From Aphelidium insulamus (lineage: Eukaryota > Aphelidiomycota > Aphelidea > Aphelidiaceae): a DNA stretch of 31,818 bases. Positions 9,321 through 17,864 of this stretch are shown here, piece after piece; position 1 is the stretch's first letter; every line of letters starts with the position of its first letter. The notes below the pieces were generated by a model that saw only the letters and a list, made by a program, of their open reading frames with translations, was not told the DNA's origin and did not search any database. Both the position numbers and the translations under genes were made by a program. Location of the stretch: assembly GCA_036784855.1 (NCBI GenBank), contig JAZDSV010000098.1:1-31818 (forward strand), in the 5' to 3' direction.

Positions 9321-9696
9321 GGCCAACAAAATAACTTGTTAGTTGGATTAGGAAAGTTCGCGATATATATTTATCAATACAGAGCTTGAAAATCTTTATT
9401 TCCACTGATGCTCCGCACGCGCTTACAGAGTCAGTGTAAAGCCACAAGACATGCTTCGCGACGTGTGTGCGGTTGATTACGAGTAATGCTATATATACAT
9501 ATCGTACATTCACAAAGCTGTCTCATATTTACTGAATGACAGAAATACACACTGCTGTCCCATCAACATACCAGCAATAGACAACAAATGAAGTGCTAAG
9601 CCACACACGCAAAACTGTTTATTACAGCGCGCATTGTTCCACATCAATCAATCAGTCAAGCCACACGCGCGCACACAATCACGCATCGACGCCACA
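9321..9696. other. Intergenic region before the TALE homeobox gene
   Basis: This contains the 3' end of the ankyrin gene and the promoter and 5' leader of the homeobox gene. Short CA-rich stretches (ACACACGC, GCGCGCACACA) precede the start codon. No coding frame, RNA gene or long repeat is seen. Confidence 0.5.
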
Positions 9697-11202
9697 ATGT
9701 CAGCGGCGAGTCGGATGCCGTCGCTGCAGCTGCTGGTGCACAGCGCGCGCCAAGAGTCTCCCCAGACCGCTTCGATTGTTGGTACTGCTGCTGCTGGTAG
9801 TAATGCTGGTGGTGGTAATGCGTCTGCTGCCAAGTCGACATTTCGCCTGGAGTCGGCGCAGTCACCGTGGCCTGACGCGCGCTCAATGCCGTCGCTGCCA
9901 AGTCCGCTGGACATGCAGCACACGCCACACCTTCACCAACACCTCGTCCACCGCCCACACAGCTTCAACCACCTCCACCACTACCCACGAATGCCGCCGT
10001 CGATTGCAAGTTCTCTGCCATACCCGCCACCGCCACCCTCCCCATTACAATCACGGCAGCATGTGCGGACGTTGCTGCCGCAGCGACGACTGACCACACC
10101 GTCGCCTTCGCCGCCACCGACGCCTCCTATTACTGCCGCAGATACGGTTGTGCACAAGGCGCGTCCAACATCCACTCGGCCACTTCGTCACCGCGCCAGT
10201 GCCAATAAGCGGCCCGCGTCGCCCGGCTCTGCCCTGGACTCTCAGGACGAGGATGACAACGATGAAGACGAAGATTTCAGCATTGGCAACGGCAGACGAC
10301 AGCCGCGGCCAAAGAAGCGTCCACGGTCGACCACGAGACGGCAGAGCAGTCGCCGCAAGCGCCTGGAAGACGACGATGACGACGACGACGACGACGACGA
10401 CGAGTATGAAGGTGGAGATAATGCCGCAAGTCATCAAGACGCGGCTGACGTGACAGGCCACTGCACGCTGCCGCCACTGTCGCGCGTGCTTGCCCGCCTT
10501 GCCTCGGCTGCGTCGGACGAGGCCGCAGCCGACTCCTCGCCGCCCACACCGCCCAAGGCAGGCGCCAGCAGTAATAATACTAGCCGCGTCAAGCATCTTA
10601 TTCCCAACACGGCGACGCCACCCGGCCACCAAGTGCTGCCCCCGTTCAGCGTGGTGGACGGCCGCATGATACCCATGGGCCAGACGCAGCCCAGTCGCCG
10701 GCTAAGCCCCAGCGCCACGCTGGCACTGACCGAGTGGATGCAGAAACACCTGACGGATCCGTATCCGTGCGGCGAGGTGAAGCGCTACTTTTGCGAGGTG
10801 TACGGCCTGACTCTGACGCAAGTGAGCAACTGGTTCATCAATGCACGGCGCCGCATGGCCGGTGCCAAGCGCAGACCATTCGGCAAGAACAGCAACTTTG
10901 GACCGGCCGCGCCGTACCTGTTGCCGGCCGAGTGGCAGCCGCACAGCCATCCGATGCCTCGTCTGCGCGCAGAACGTCCCGGTTCGCAGACGGCTCAACG
11001 TTCAGACCAGCAGCAGCAAGCGACTCAAGAGACACAGCAAGTGCAGCAGCAGCAACAGTTGCCCGTGCAAGGACCATCACAAGATCTGCAGCAATCATTT
11101 CAAGAACAGCAACAAGGACAAGAACAAGAACAAGAACGCGAACAAGAACATGAAACCTCGGCGCAAGTTGACCTGCCACCACCAATGGCGGCCGACAGCT
11201 AG
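9697..11202 (+). CDS. TALE-class homeobox transcription factor
   Basis: A single-exon gene of 501 residues; the first ATG (9697) follows CACA, a good start context. The homeodomain lies at about residues 333-392 near the C-terminal third: LTEWMQKHL, then the TALE three-residue loop signature DPYPCGEVK, then recognition helix VSNWFINARRRM with isoleucine at homeodomain position 50, the hallmark of TALE proteins. The rest is low complexity: proline- and histidine-rich segments (residues 70-150), basic KKRPRSTTRRQSSRRKR, a run of twelve or so aspartates at about 228-240, and a glutamine/glutamate-rich tail. No MEIS, PBC, KNOX or MKX companion domain was found, so subclass is unclear; the loop and length are closest to TGIF/PKNOX-like proteins. 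It should bind DNA in the nucleus as a dimer partner. Confidence 0.9.
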   Translation: MSAASRMPSLQLLVHSARQESPQTASIVGTAAAGSNAGGGNASAAKSTFRLESAQSPWPDARSMPSLPSPLDMQHTPHLHQHLVHRPHSFNHLHHYPRMPPSIASSLPYPPPPPSPLQSRQHVRTLLPQRRLTTPSPSPPPTPPITAADTVVHKARPTSTRPLRHRASANKRPASPGSALDSQDEDDNDEDEDFSIGNGRRQPRPKKRPRSTTRRQSSRRKRLEDDDDDDDDDDDEYEGGDNAASHQDAADVTGHCTLPPLSRVLARLASAASDEAAADSSPPTPPKAGASSNNTSRVKHLIPNTATPPGHQVLPPFSVVDGRMIPMGQTQPSRRLSPSATLALTEWMQKHLTDPYPCGEVKRYFCEVYGLTLTQVSNWFINARRRMAGAKRRPFGKNSNFGPAAPYLLPAEWQPHSHPMPRLRAERPGSQTAQRSDQQQQATQETQQVQQQQQLPVQGPSQDLQQSFQEQQQGQEQEQEREQEHETSAQVDLPPPMAADS

Positions 11203-11438
11203 TTGGGGGCGTAGTAATTGTGTCATTAAATTCTAATTATTGCCAATTTAGTGATGTATGTATGTGTCAAAGGATTTGTAGTATTTGCCAAAAGTGCATG
11301 TATACATATGTGGAGCGGCCGCCAATGATGGCAGGGATCCGCCAACGTGATTGGCCCGATCGATCGCGATCTGGTGGACGCTCAAGTGGCTGTCAATCTC
11401 CGTCGTGGAGCACCATATTAACAGTCCATTCAGCAAAT
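11203..11438. other. Intergenic region between homeobox and phosphatase genes
   Basis: These 236 bases hold the homeobox 3' end and phosphatase promoter. The phosphatase frame is open upstream to about 11220, but the first ATGs there would bury the signal peptide, so I start at 11439. A CGATCGATCGCGATC palindromic stretch lies at about 11358-11372. Confidence 0.45.
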
Positions 11439-12965
11439 ATGCATCTGCTTGACTTTATCCTGGCCGGTGCTACTCTCGTGACTGTTGCACTATCGAAAGG
11501 TGTGTACAGATATATATTTGTGTCATGTATACATGACACAAATTAGGTATTTATTAGGTATTTATAAATACCTAATAACTGGTTGACAGTGACGGTTGTG
11601 GCGCCACGAGTACTCCAATTGGCATACATTCAGCCGGACAACACGCTCAAGGTCGAATTGAACATTCCATCAGATGCCGAATCTACCATATATTCTCACA
11701 CTCTGGATGTCCGTATTGTCGATCATGACAATGAACAGGTGCTGTGGAGTAGTGACACCGTGGAATTCAATTACGCTGGCCACGCCATGTACACTGCAAT
11801 GCTGGATATGAGCACAGTGATAAACCATGTTATTCATAACCAGAAATATCTGCTACAGATACGGCGACAAGAATCCAACGATCTTTTATGGGTTTCTTTG
11901 TCTTCAGTGGAATTCTTTCTGGGCACGTTCGCCATCACCAACGTTCAAATCCGCTTGGGAAGCCTGTCCGCCACCATCCGCGGAGACATCTCACTGTGGA
12001 AGCCGATTCAGTACAAAGTGATCAACTATGATACTAATGAGGTTGCTGAAAGTGGATTCTTTACCGCCATTCAAGATGTCGTGCCAAGTGTATGGGAACA
12101 GATTTTGTTACGAACAAATAGAAATTCAAATAAACCGACGTTGGTGTTGGACTTGGACCAGACCATTCTTGATCGCCACCGTACCAAGGTATATACACTG
12201 TTATAATTGTGATACGCCCGGCTAATTGTAAAGCCTTTGACGCAATTCAACCCAAATTCAATCGGTAAATGTGATAGATTAAACGAGGACAATGAAAACG
12301 AACTCAAATGCATTTTTAGACGATATGGTGGAATACGACTTCAAATTGTGTACTTTCGGCCGTATTTGATGGATTTCTTGCGCGCCATGAGCAGCATCTA
12401 TGAGAGTATGTACATAAAGAGATTGCACAATATATACTCACACACTCTCGCCCTAGTTGTGGTGTTTACCGCCTCTGCACAAGATGGCGCACAACCCGTT
12501 GTGGACTACATCAACAATTTGTTTGGCGAGAAAATCATACAACAAGCACTGTATCGACACTCATGCATTAAATATAGAATGGATTTCATCAAGAACTTGG
12601 AGATTTTCAAGCGAGACATGAACCGCATTGTGCTACTGGATGACAACATGGTTGCCTCATCTCTGCAGCCCAACAATGCCATCGTCATTAACAAGTGGTA
12701 CTACAAATTATTGGACGACCCCAGTCTAAAGAACATTATTCCCGCCCTGCAAAGTCTTGCCAGCGTCCATAGCATTCCGCAGTCACTTGGAAGGCTATAT
12801 GCGGGCAGGACTAGTAAGGAGAGGAAACACACGGCGCGGTTCCAAGATCCGTTGCCAGCGGAGTCGGACAAGTCGTACTTTGTTCAATTACACGACCAGA
12901 ACGGCAATGCGTTTTACAAATCGAGCGCAGTGCAACCACAGCAGGAAGTGCTCCTGGAAGTCTAA
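11439..12965 (+). CDS. Predicted secreted FCP1/SCP-type (HAD) phosphatase
   Basis: Four exons (11439-11499, 11590-12188, 12234-12405, 12457-12965) give 446 residues with matching phases and GT-AG introns. Residues 1-20 (MHLLDFILAGATLVTVALSK) look like a signal peptide. Residues 21-200 resemble a beta-rich domain I cannot name. The catalytic part starts with LVLDLDQTI, the DXDXT nucleophile motif at residues 208-212. It continues with VYFRPYLMDFL, then YEIVVFTAS, created exactly by the third splice, then KNLEIFKRDMNRIVLLDDN and NNAIVINKWY. These match motifs I-III of the FCP1/SCP (NIF) family, which dephosphorylates serine or threonine, classically the RNA polymerase II tail. A leader peptide would place this one in the secretory path, which is unusual for the family. 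Starting at an upstream ATG would change that, so localisation is inference. Confidence 0.85.
11516..11543. repeat. 28-bp perfect palindrome in phosphatase intron 1
   Basis: Every base from 11516 to 11529 pairs with its partner from 11530 to 11543, centred on GTATAC. The palindrome fills the first half of the 90-nt intron 11500-11589. Confidence 0.95.
11551..11578. repeat. Second 28-bp perfect palindrome in phosphatase intron 1
   Basis: Centred on TTTATAAA, fully self-complementary over 14 base pairs, and only seven bases from the first palindrome. The string ATTAGGTATTT is also directly repeated at 11542-11552 and 11553-11563. Confidence 0.95.
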
Positions 12966-13052
12966 GCATGCAAATACATTCCATCTATTTACATTCAGCA
13001 TCAAGTGGTGCATATACAGCGCTGAAACTGAACAGACCACGACTGTCAGCAA

Positions 13053-13868
13053 CTAACCCGATCCGCCGAGCCACGTAGACTCGGAGCCGAGTTTCTGCTC
13101 CTTGGAAGCTTCGTCGCGCCAGCTCGTGCTACTTGGCGTGTGATGTTTGTGGTGCGAGTCCGTGTGGTGTCCGTGTTTCTTGTCGGGGCGCTGATGGTCA
13201 GTGGGATGTGTAACTTGGCGGGGGCCTGACTCATGGCTGCTGTCATCAGCGGGAGAACCCATAGAGGAACCATTAGCAGTTGTCGTTGTCGTTGTGCTGG
13301 TGGTGTGCTTGGCGATATCGGTGTCGGTGGTTGTGGTGGACTGAGTCTTCTGGGAGCGGCCGCCGCAGTATCCATCACCATCCAGCGCGGTAGTATTGGT
13401 AGGGGACCAGATGGCGTCGTCGTCCGCCGCCTTCTTGGCTGCTGTTTCGCGGCGTGCCGCGGATACGTGTGGATACTGATGAGGCGGAGCATTTGCGGGA
13501 GTGTGCTGCATACTGTGGGCATGCTGACTCGCATGCGAGGAAAGACATCTGCCAGGCTGTGCAGACACCACAGAGCGTGGCAGTGGGACTCTTCTAATCG
13601 AAACCATTGGCGGAGGCCACTTGGCAAGTCGCGCGTGCATTGAAACTGTTTCTTGAATCTTGAATCGCGTGGCCGCCGTGTTTATGACGCGTCTGCAAGT
13701 GTGACTCATCGCGGGTGTGATCTGATTAATCACTTGGTGGTAACAATGCGTTTCGACCGACAATCCGGTGATAAGGCGGCGTAAAAAAGCAGGACATCTG
13801 GGTAGGGTGTCAAACGTCCAACTACTTCTACGGATTGCATACGGGAACACACAAAGAGTCACGGACAT
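13053..13868 (-). CDS. Hypothetical low-complexity Ser/Thr/His-rich protein
   Basis: A minus-strand open frame of 271 codons; an internal start at 13640 (MHARLAKWPPPMVSIRR) is equally plausible and gives 195 residues. The C-terminal half is compositionally biased: threonine runs (TTSTTTTTTANGSS), a histidine-rich stretch (DKKHGHHTDSHHKHHTP) and charged SWRDEASKEQKLGSEST. No domain, membrane segment or signal peptide was recognised. It lies between the convergent phosphatase gene (stop at 12965) and the polyadenylation signal of the next minus-strand gene. Biased composition could keep a frame open by chance, and overlapping frames are also long here, so its reality is uncertain. It might be the last exon of a gene with upstream exons I cannot see. 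Confidence 0.35.
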   Translation of the reverse strand: MSVTLCVFPYAIRRSSWTFDTLPRCPAFLRRLITGLSVETHCYHQVINQITPAMSHTCRRVINTAATRFKIQETVSMHARLAKWPPPMVSIRRVPLPRSVVSAQPGRCLSSHASQHAHSMQHTPANAPPHQYPHVSAARRETAAKKAADDDAIWSPTNTTALDGDGYCGGRSQKTQSTTTTDTDIAKHTTSTTTTTTANGSSMGSPADDSSHESGPRQVTHPTDHQRPDKKHGHHTDSHHKHHTPSSTSWRDEASKEQKLGSESTWLGGSG

Positions 13869-13898
13869 CCAACCTTTGAGTGGACATTATAGATTTTG

Positions 13899-13904
13899 TT
13901 TATT
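13899..13904 (-). terminator. AATAAA polyadenylation signal of the DDT/WHIM gene
   Basis: AATAAA on the minus strand, about 32 nt after the stop codon at 13936. A plus-strand AATAAA overlaps nearby (about 13909-13914) but has no gene to serve. Confidence 0.6.
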
Positions 13905-13935
13905 GATTAAATAAAACGATTCCAACAATATCACA

Positions 13936-16395
13936 TCAGAACGAGTCATCATCCGACAGTGTTATTGCCTCGTCGTCGGCATCATCATCCGAGCCACTGC
14001 TGCCGATGCACGCTGATGATCGCCGCTGCTGCAACCTGCTGATACTACCGCGAGTCTTTTCCTTTTCCCGCGCTGCCTTCTCCTCCATGGATCGCAGTCT
14101 GCTTGACCGTCGGCACACCTATTACATCAATACATATTTGCAACTATATAAACATCACATGTTACCTCCACGACATCATCATCGCTGTCTGAACCGCCAT
14201 ATTCTACGCCCAGTCGCCTCTTCCTGTCGCCACTATTCGACTCTGAAATAGATTCTTGTGCATCATTGCTGGTGGGACACTGCTGTAAGGCATACTCGGC
14301 CAGTGCACGCATGTGATACTCTGTACGCCACAACAGCAGTGCCAGCGATGACCAGCTGCAGTCCACGGTGTCCATAGTAGAGTGCAAGTGCTGCGACCAG
14401 AGTTGTCGCGGTGTAAGCTGCACAGCTCCAGCACCAGCACCACTGTTTTCACTGTCTGCCTTAAAGTGACTGCATCCACATGGACATGGCGTTGTGGACT
14501 GCACCGAGGACTGAGTCGACGACAAATCAGTGCCCTGGCGACATGTAAAGAACCGCGGGCCGACCGCGACAAACAGCTGTGCCAACCCCTCCCGGAACTG
14601 TTCCCGCTTGGTCCACGTATCTGCCGAAATGGGTAGTGTGGTGATTTCGGTGACGGTGGTGGCCAGGATGGCGCGTCGCATGGACTGCGAGGTGATGGTG
14701 GCCACGTGCTGCACAATCGCACCCAGCAGGGTGGTGCCCACACTGGAATTCCAGCGGCGTCGGCACTCTCCCAGTGCGTGTGTTTGCCACGAGTCACTAG
14801 TGTCTCCCGTAAGACTGCCGCCGCAGGTACTGAGAGTGTCGACTGTCGGCGGTGTGATATCTATGCAGCACAGTGCCGACGATACCGCCTCCGTGTCGCC
14901 GAGAACACTCCGATTACCATTCTGTGCTTGCGACTGCTTGATGCCGCGCAGAAACAGATGGCGCCACCGTGGCAGTGTGGTGCGCATGGCGGCCGACAGT
15001 TTAGCGGTGCGGTCCCGTAGCTTCTGTCGTAGCAGCCGCTCCGCAGACTTGCTGTCCACTGGGTCCAGTGAGGCAATCAGCCGTGCCAGAGCCGCGCTCC
15101 CATCCACCAGGAACCAGCTGGCATGCGGTGTGTTGTTTATCATCCACACCACGGTGCCCCTCCACCAGCAGCGCCCCGAACGTGTCCAGCCACCAGTAGA
15201 GGCGGCCGTGTCTATCGGCACCCAGCACTTCGGCAAACGGTTCCCCACGCAGCGCCTTCAACTCTCGCTTGGCCGCCGCGCGCACAGCCTCACTGTCTGC
15301 CGTGACCGTCTCGGCAGTCTCCGACACACCAGCAGTGACAGCACTATTACTACTGCTACTACTGCTGCATCGCTTCTTGGTGGCGGCAACGCGCTGGCCG
15401 GCAATGTGCGCCGACCACTCATCACTGTCCAGCACCTGGTCGAGGATCAGACGCCAGACCGACCGCACTTGCTGCCCCGAGAGCCCCGTCCACTCATCCG
15501 TATGTCCATGACACCCATCACCATGAGTGGGAGTGCTGGCACGCAGTATGGCCGGCAGAGTGGCAGCCGTGACACCCGCTGGTGCCACCCCAAAGTGGCC
15601 ATCACTGCAACCGCTATTGTGACGACTGTCAGCAAGACCACCACGCACGGCCACCCGCATGACAGTCGCCGCCACCGCCGCACTCTGCCAACTGTTTGGC
15701 CGCAGTGCCACCGCCGACATGAATGTGCCATCTGCGCCGTCTACACCGTCAGTCAGCGTCTGTGTGACTGTGTGCATCACCACCATCAGCCACTTGCCGG
15801 TAATAACATCCAAAGCTGGATCTCTGTCGCCGCTGTCAGCATCTCCACGGAGCACCAGTGTTGGAAAGGCCGTGACAAAGTGCTGCACCGACAGCCACTC
15901 CATCCACTCATCCACGGGCAGGCGGTGGTGGTGCATCTGCTTGCCGGCATCGCCGCCGCTGTCACCACTTGTAATGTTGATGTAGGGCACGGGTGTCAAG
16001 GGTGGCGGTATCAGCGGTGGTGGCTGTGTAATGGAGCTGTTATGGCTGTTGTGGCTGTTATGGTTGCTGTTAATGGTGGCGGTGGTGACAGTCGGGCGCG
16101 GCATTGCACGTAGCGGTGTCGGCAGAGTGGCATCCACATTCTGCCATATCCCGTGCTGCCAGCGTTGCCTTTGCACCTGCTGGTCGTGGCTCTTAATGGC
16201 CAGCACGACTGGAGCTGGAGTCAGGTCGACAATGTCGTCAGTGGGGCCGACAATTGCAAAAGTAGCGTTCGGAACAGCTGGTCGACGACAGCTGACGGCA
16301 CCACCACCGCTGGCACCACCACTTGGTTGAAAGAAGCGCAGCAGAGAAGTCTGCGTGGGTGCCCGGTTGCCGGTGCCGTGTTGTGCGGGTTGCAT
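13936..16395 (-). CDS. DDT/WHIM-domain chromatin protein with N-terminal PIP box
   Basis: The main exon runs from ATG 16395 to 14166, then a 47-nt GT-AG intron (14119-14165), then a last exon 14118-13936; about 803 residues. QTSLLRFF at residues 15-22 is a textbook PCNA-interacting PIP box (QxxLxxFF). DDIVDLTP at 53-60 resembles a SUMO-interacting motif. EWMEWLSVQHFVTAFPTL (from about 163) fits a DDT helix. DRHGRLYWW (about 394) followed by SWFLVDGSAALARLIASLD and an AERLLRQKL helix is the WHIM/WSD module of ISWI partners such as ACF1. The tail is acidic and serine-rich (SDSDDD, SGSDDDADDEAI). The two halves of WHIM lie in different frames: a run of four C at 15157-15160 sits where three would keep the frame, and no intron fits there. 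It is either a sequence error or a real lesion. Likely role: nucleosome remodelling or assembly coupled to replication. Confidence 0.8.
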
Positions 16396-16402
16396 TGCAC
16401 TG

Positions 16403-16447
16403 TTTGTCTGTCTGTCTGTGTCTGAGTGTCTGTGTCTGTGTCTGTGT
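16403..16447. repeat. TCTG/TG-rich microsatellite
   Basis: Imperfect repeats of TCTG and TG directly upstream of the DDT/WHIM start codon, probably in its 5' leader or core promoter. Confidence 0.85.
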
Positions 16448-16578
16448 CACTGAGTTGTTATTCTGTCTGTGCTAATGTGCTTGTATAGACTTCTTTTCTC
16501 AGGGTTAGAATATGTGTCCGCTGTCTGCGTTGCCCGCATTCCGTCCACGATATACAACTGTTATCAAGATACACACTA

Positions 16579-16638
16579 TATACACCAATATTGCAATAGA
16601 TGACATTTATCACCCATCTTACGTAATGTTGGTGTATA
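16579..16638. repeat. Inverted repeat, 10-base arms, 40-base loop
   Basis: TATACACCAA at 16579-16588 is the reverse complement of TTGGTGTATA at 16629-16638. Confidence 0.75.
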
Positions 16639-16703
16639 CGGTATGATCAATTATCTTACACGTAATGAGACTGGACTTAGTTCCACACATAGGACACAAT
16701 ATA

Positions 16704-16747
16704 TATACAGTTAATTCCGACTCTATTTACACGGAATTAACTGTATA
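16704..16747. repeat. Inverted repeat, 16-base perfect arms
   Basis: TATACAGTTAATTCCG at 16704-16719 pairs perfectly with CGGAATTAACTGTATA at 16732-16747 across a 12-base loop. It lies about 63 bases beyond the stop of the minus-strand universal stress protein gene, so a role in 3'-end formation or a remnant of a small mobile element are both possible. Confidence 0.85.
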
Positions 16748-16809
16748 AAGCATTAGTAAGCAAAATTATATTTGTTGTGTGTGCACTTGGACGCAATACT
16801 TCTGTGACA

Positions 16810-17569
16810 CTAGTTGGGCTTGCGCACAATCAACACTGGACACGGCGCATTGTTGACGCAATGGTCCGACACACTGCCAATGATGGCCCTATGCGTGGTG
16901 TTAGCTATTGATTGTATAGTCTTAATACTATATATATATATATATAGTAGTACTTCTTGACAGTGCCCATGCCACGACTGCCCATAATCATCATGTCGGC
17001 GTGGAGGGCACCCGCTTTGCCCACCAGTCCCTGTCGGGCATCTCCCTGCAGCACCACGGTCCGGCCGGGTATCATTTTGCGTGACAGTTCGCTGTTATAC
17101 GCGCCCAGCATGTTGTGGATGCGGCTTCTCTCCTGTATAAAACATTAGTATACCACATTATCATAATATGTATGAACTATGAACGAACCGCCCGCTCCAC
17201 TTCGGCGTTCTTGCCGGTGGGCTCCTCGCTGAAGCTGACCTCGGACCAGGCCTGGTTGCTGCCCTTGCCGTCCGATGACGATGTTCCCTTGGAGGTGATC
17301 AGCACCACCCAGTCCTCGCCGTTCGGTCGCACAATGTTGTCCAGGCTCCACTTGAACGCGTACTTGGAGTGGTCCGACCCGTCCACCGCCACCAGGATGG
17401 TGCGACGGGCCCCCGGCGGACGAGACGTCGGTGACAGCGGGCCGGTGTGGTGGGTAGTGGTGGTAGACTTTTGACCGCCGCTGCCAGAGTCTATGGGTGC
17501 CGGGGTGGTGGTGGTGGTGGCCGATGAGCCGGTGCCGGCGCTGCTTGCAGTTCCAGCCGTGGAAGACAT
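16810..17569 (-). CDS. Universal stress protein (UspA family)
   Basis: Three exons (17569-17189, 17132-16954, 16888-16810) give 212 residues with matching phases and GT-AG introns. The first 60 residues are a Ser/Thr/Gly-rich extension absent from bacterial UspA. The Usp fold starts at RRTILVAVDGSDHSKYAFKW. The second exon adds ERSRIHNMLGAYNSEL and the strand/turn DARQGLVGKAGALHADMMIM. The ATP-binding signature G-x2-G-x9-G-S (GSRGMGTVKKAIIGS) is assembled across the second splice, followed by VSDHCVNNAPCPVLIVRK. It should therefore be an ATP-binding, adenine-nucleotide-responsive Usp. These proteins modulate stress tolerance by mechanisms that differ between organisms. A (TA)n run occupies the second intron. 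Confidence 0.93.
16929..16946. repeat. (TA)n run in universal stress protein intron 2
   Basis: An 18-base TA run close to the donor of the intron at 16889-16953. Confidence 0.85.
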
Positions 17570-17864
17570 TTGCGCTGACTGGAGTGTGTGCAAGTGCAAT
17601 TGCAAACAGCCGCCGTGTCTGTATTGTATTGTCTGTATTGTATCCGTGTTGGGGAACAGTTCAGTCTTGCATTCTTGAGTTATTTCACAGTTATTTACAT
17701 CGTGATATATATGTATATATACCGTTAGATATTTGTTTCGTGTTTCTGTGTGTGGCACAATGCATAGTGTGTCAGGCAGTCTTGGCAGTTTGATGGAGTA
17801 AATATTAGCATATCATATATTTTGACTGCTAATTGACTATGTATTGACTAGTATAACACCACAG
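17570..17864. other. Intergenic region between universal stress protein and EF-hand genes
   Basis: These 295 bases hold the universal stress protein promoter and the EF-hand gene 3' end. TA-rich stretches are present, but I found no further gene. Confidence 0.5.

Larger units (their letters stand above)
16396..16809. other. Intergenic region with microsatellite and two inverted repeats
   Basis: This lies between the DDT/WHIM start and the stop of the universal stress protein gene. It contains the TCTG-rich run at 16403-16447, an inverted repeat of ten bases (16579-16588 with 16629-16638) and a 16-base one (16704-16719 with 16732-16747). No coding frame is supported. Confidence 0.6.

Noticed and set aside
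9593-11236. Several overlapping long frames on both strands across the homeobox gene
   Set aside because: All are low-complexity shadows; only the frame from 9697 contains the homeodomain.
12189-12318. An additional intron at 12266-12318 (GTAAAT...TTTTAG) in the phosphatase gene
   Set aside because: It breaks the frame into the conserved VYFRPYLMDFL segment; exon 12234-12405 read through is in phase on both sides.
14530-16113. A long plus-strand open frame of 527 codons
   Set aside because: It is antisense to the DDT/WHIM gene, has no domain and a composition typical of a shadow frame in G/C-rich coding DNA; the minus strand carries PIP, DDT and WHIM signatures.
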